Positions 16,299 through 16,617 of a DNA stretch of 16,617 bases are shown here, in pieces. The stretch comes from CAAGNP01 sp045644725 (lineage in GTDB: Bacteria > Bacteroidota > Bacteroidia > Bacteroidales > UBA932): assembly GCA_045644725.1 (NCBI GenBank), contig JAZRHK010000063.1, positions 1-16,617 of the forward strand. Direction: 5' to 3'. The notes under the pieces were generated by a model, which was given only the letters and a program-made list of their open reading frames with translations, did not search any database and was not told where the DNA came from. The first letter of the stretch is position 1; the number at the start of each line of letters is the position of its first letter. A program made the translations under genes and the position numbers.

Positions 16299-16306
16299 CA
16301 AAAATA
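16299..16306 (-). promoter_or_regulatory. -7 box of the minus-strand promoter (NlpC/P60 gene)
   Basis: On the minus strand TATTTTTG is an exact match to the Bacteroidota -7 consensus TAnnTTTG. It lies 37 bp upstream of the ATG at 16259-16261, leaving a leader of roughly 30 nt. No clear TTTG -33 box is seen about 20 bp further upstream, where the sequence is only AT-rich. Confidence 0.55.
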
Positions 16307-16327
16307 TCTATTTTTTAATAAAATGCC

Positions 16328-16335
16328 TACTTTTG
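16328..16335 (+). promoter_or_regulatory. -7 box of the plus-strand promoter (YhcH-family gene)
   Basis: TACTTTTG matches the TAnnTTTG consensus exactly, 23 bp before the ATG at 16359. The expected leader is short, about 20 nt. A standard TTTG at -33 is not present. It sits 21 bp from the opposing -7 box at 16299-16306, so the two promoters are back to back. Confidence 0.55.
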
Positions 16336-16358
16336 TGAAGTAAAAAGAGTAAAAAAGT

Positions 16359-16617
16359 ATGATTATAGATTCAATTAAAAGTTTTGAGAGATACAAAGAG
16401 TTCCAAAAAGGGTTTGACAAGGTGTATGAATTTCTTAGAAAGAACGATTTGAATGCACTCGAATTGGGCAATCACCCCATAGTGGAAAACAACGTATGGT
16501 GCACAATTTCCGAATCACAGGGACGCGATATCGCCGCCCTGCCCAAGATGGAAGTGCATGACTCATTTGTGGACATACACATCCTGCTTGAGGGAAGTCG
16601 GATCGTAGCCATGTCGT
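16359..16617 (+). CDS. YhcH/YjgK/YiaL (DUF386) family protein, N-terminal part, cut by window end
   Basis: Only the first 86 codons are present; the reading frame is open to the end of the window. The product starts MIIDSIKSFERYKEFQKGFDK and reaches LPKMEVHDSFVDIHILLEG (62-80). That is the metal-binding signature of this cupin-fold family, with Glu65, His67 and His74 as likely ligands. Relatives include EbgC and YhcH, linked to sugar anomerisation and to sialic acid or galactoside catabolism. It is the only plus-strand gene in the window and is transcribed away from the NlpC/P60 gene, from a shared 97-bp region. Specific substrate is not readable here. The family call is firm for a partial gene. 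Confidence 0.88.
   Translation, partial: MIIDSIKSFERYKEFQKGFDKVYEFLRKNDLNALELGNHPIVENNVWCTISESQGRDIAALPKMEVHDSFVDIHILLEGSRIVAMS

Noticed and set aside
16277..16471. 64-residue minus-strand frame at the right edge
   Set aside because: It overlaps the start of the YhcH-family gene in antisense and covers both promoter boxes. The sequence is low complexity and hydrophobic.

Overview
The window looks like chromosomal DNA of a member of the Bacteroidales (phylum Bacteroidota). The evidence is a guaB / PpiC-like lipoprotein / surA / OstA-like envelope-biogenesis block, a fused formiminotransferase-cyclodeaminase, few convincing Shine-Dalgarno sites, and exact TAnnTTTG -7 promoter boxes at the right-hand divergent promoter. 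Genus cannot be told from the sequence alone. Apart from the last 259 bases, every gene lies on the minus strand, so the text below reads right to left, in the direction of transcription.

Right edge (16262-16617): a 97-bp divergent promoter region separates a plus-strand YhcH/YjgK/YiaL (DUF386) gene, cut by the window end, from the long minus-strand gene train. The train begins with a murein-peptide salvage pair: an NlpC/P60 lipoprotein with SH3 domains (15059-16261) and a Tat-signal dipeptide epimerase of the enolase superfamily (13868-15040). A 90-residue hypothetical protein follows, then a 77-bp gap holding a strong 13-bp hairpin, then guaB (12027-13496).

Middle (7829-12022): a degenerate PpiC/SurA-like lipoprotein, a two-parvulin-domain SurA chaperone and an OstA/LptA-like protein are packed with 4-bp spacing or overlaps. 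This is an outer-membrane protein and LPS-assembly cassette.

Histidine degradation block (2709-7821): hutH, hutI, a UlaG-like metallo-beta-lactamase-fold hydrolase and a bifunctional ftcD follow the OstA gene after only 7 bp, with internal gaps of 3-12 bp. Together they would carry histidine to urocanate and imidazolonepropionate to formiminoglutamate and one-carbon folate. Urocanate hydratase (hutU) is absent from the window. HutI has Asn where the family normally has the metal-binding/catalytic Asp of the xDxNPGS motif. A clear rho-independent terminator (2635-2684) closes this train.

Left edge (1-2487): fabH, fabK and the 5' part of fabF form a type II fatty-acid synthesis cluster with fabH first. 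It has its own upstream region containing two palindromes (2561-2569 and 2588-2599). FabK and FabF look more like Firmicutes-type enzymes than the usual Bacteroides set.

No tRNA, rRNA, CRISPR array, insertion sequence or prophage gene was seen. No stretch over 300 bp lacks a gene; the largest gap is 221 bp (2488-2708). I see no obviously new multi-gene system. The most unusual points are the hut operon's composition and the HutI substitution.
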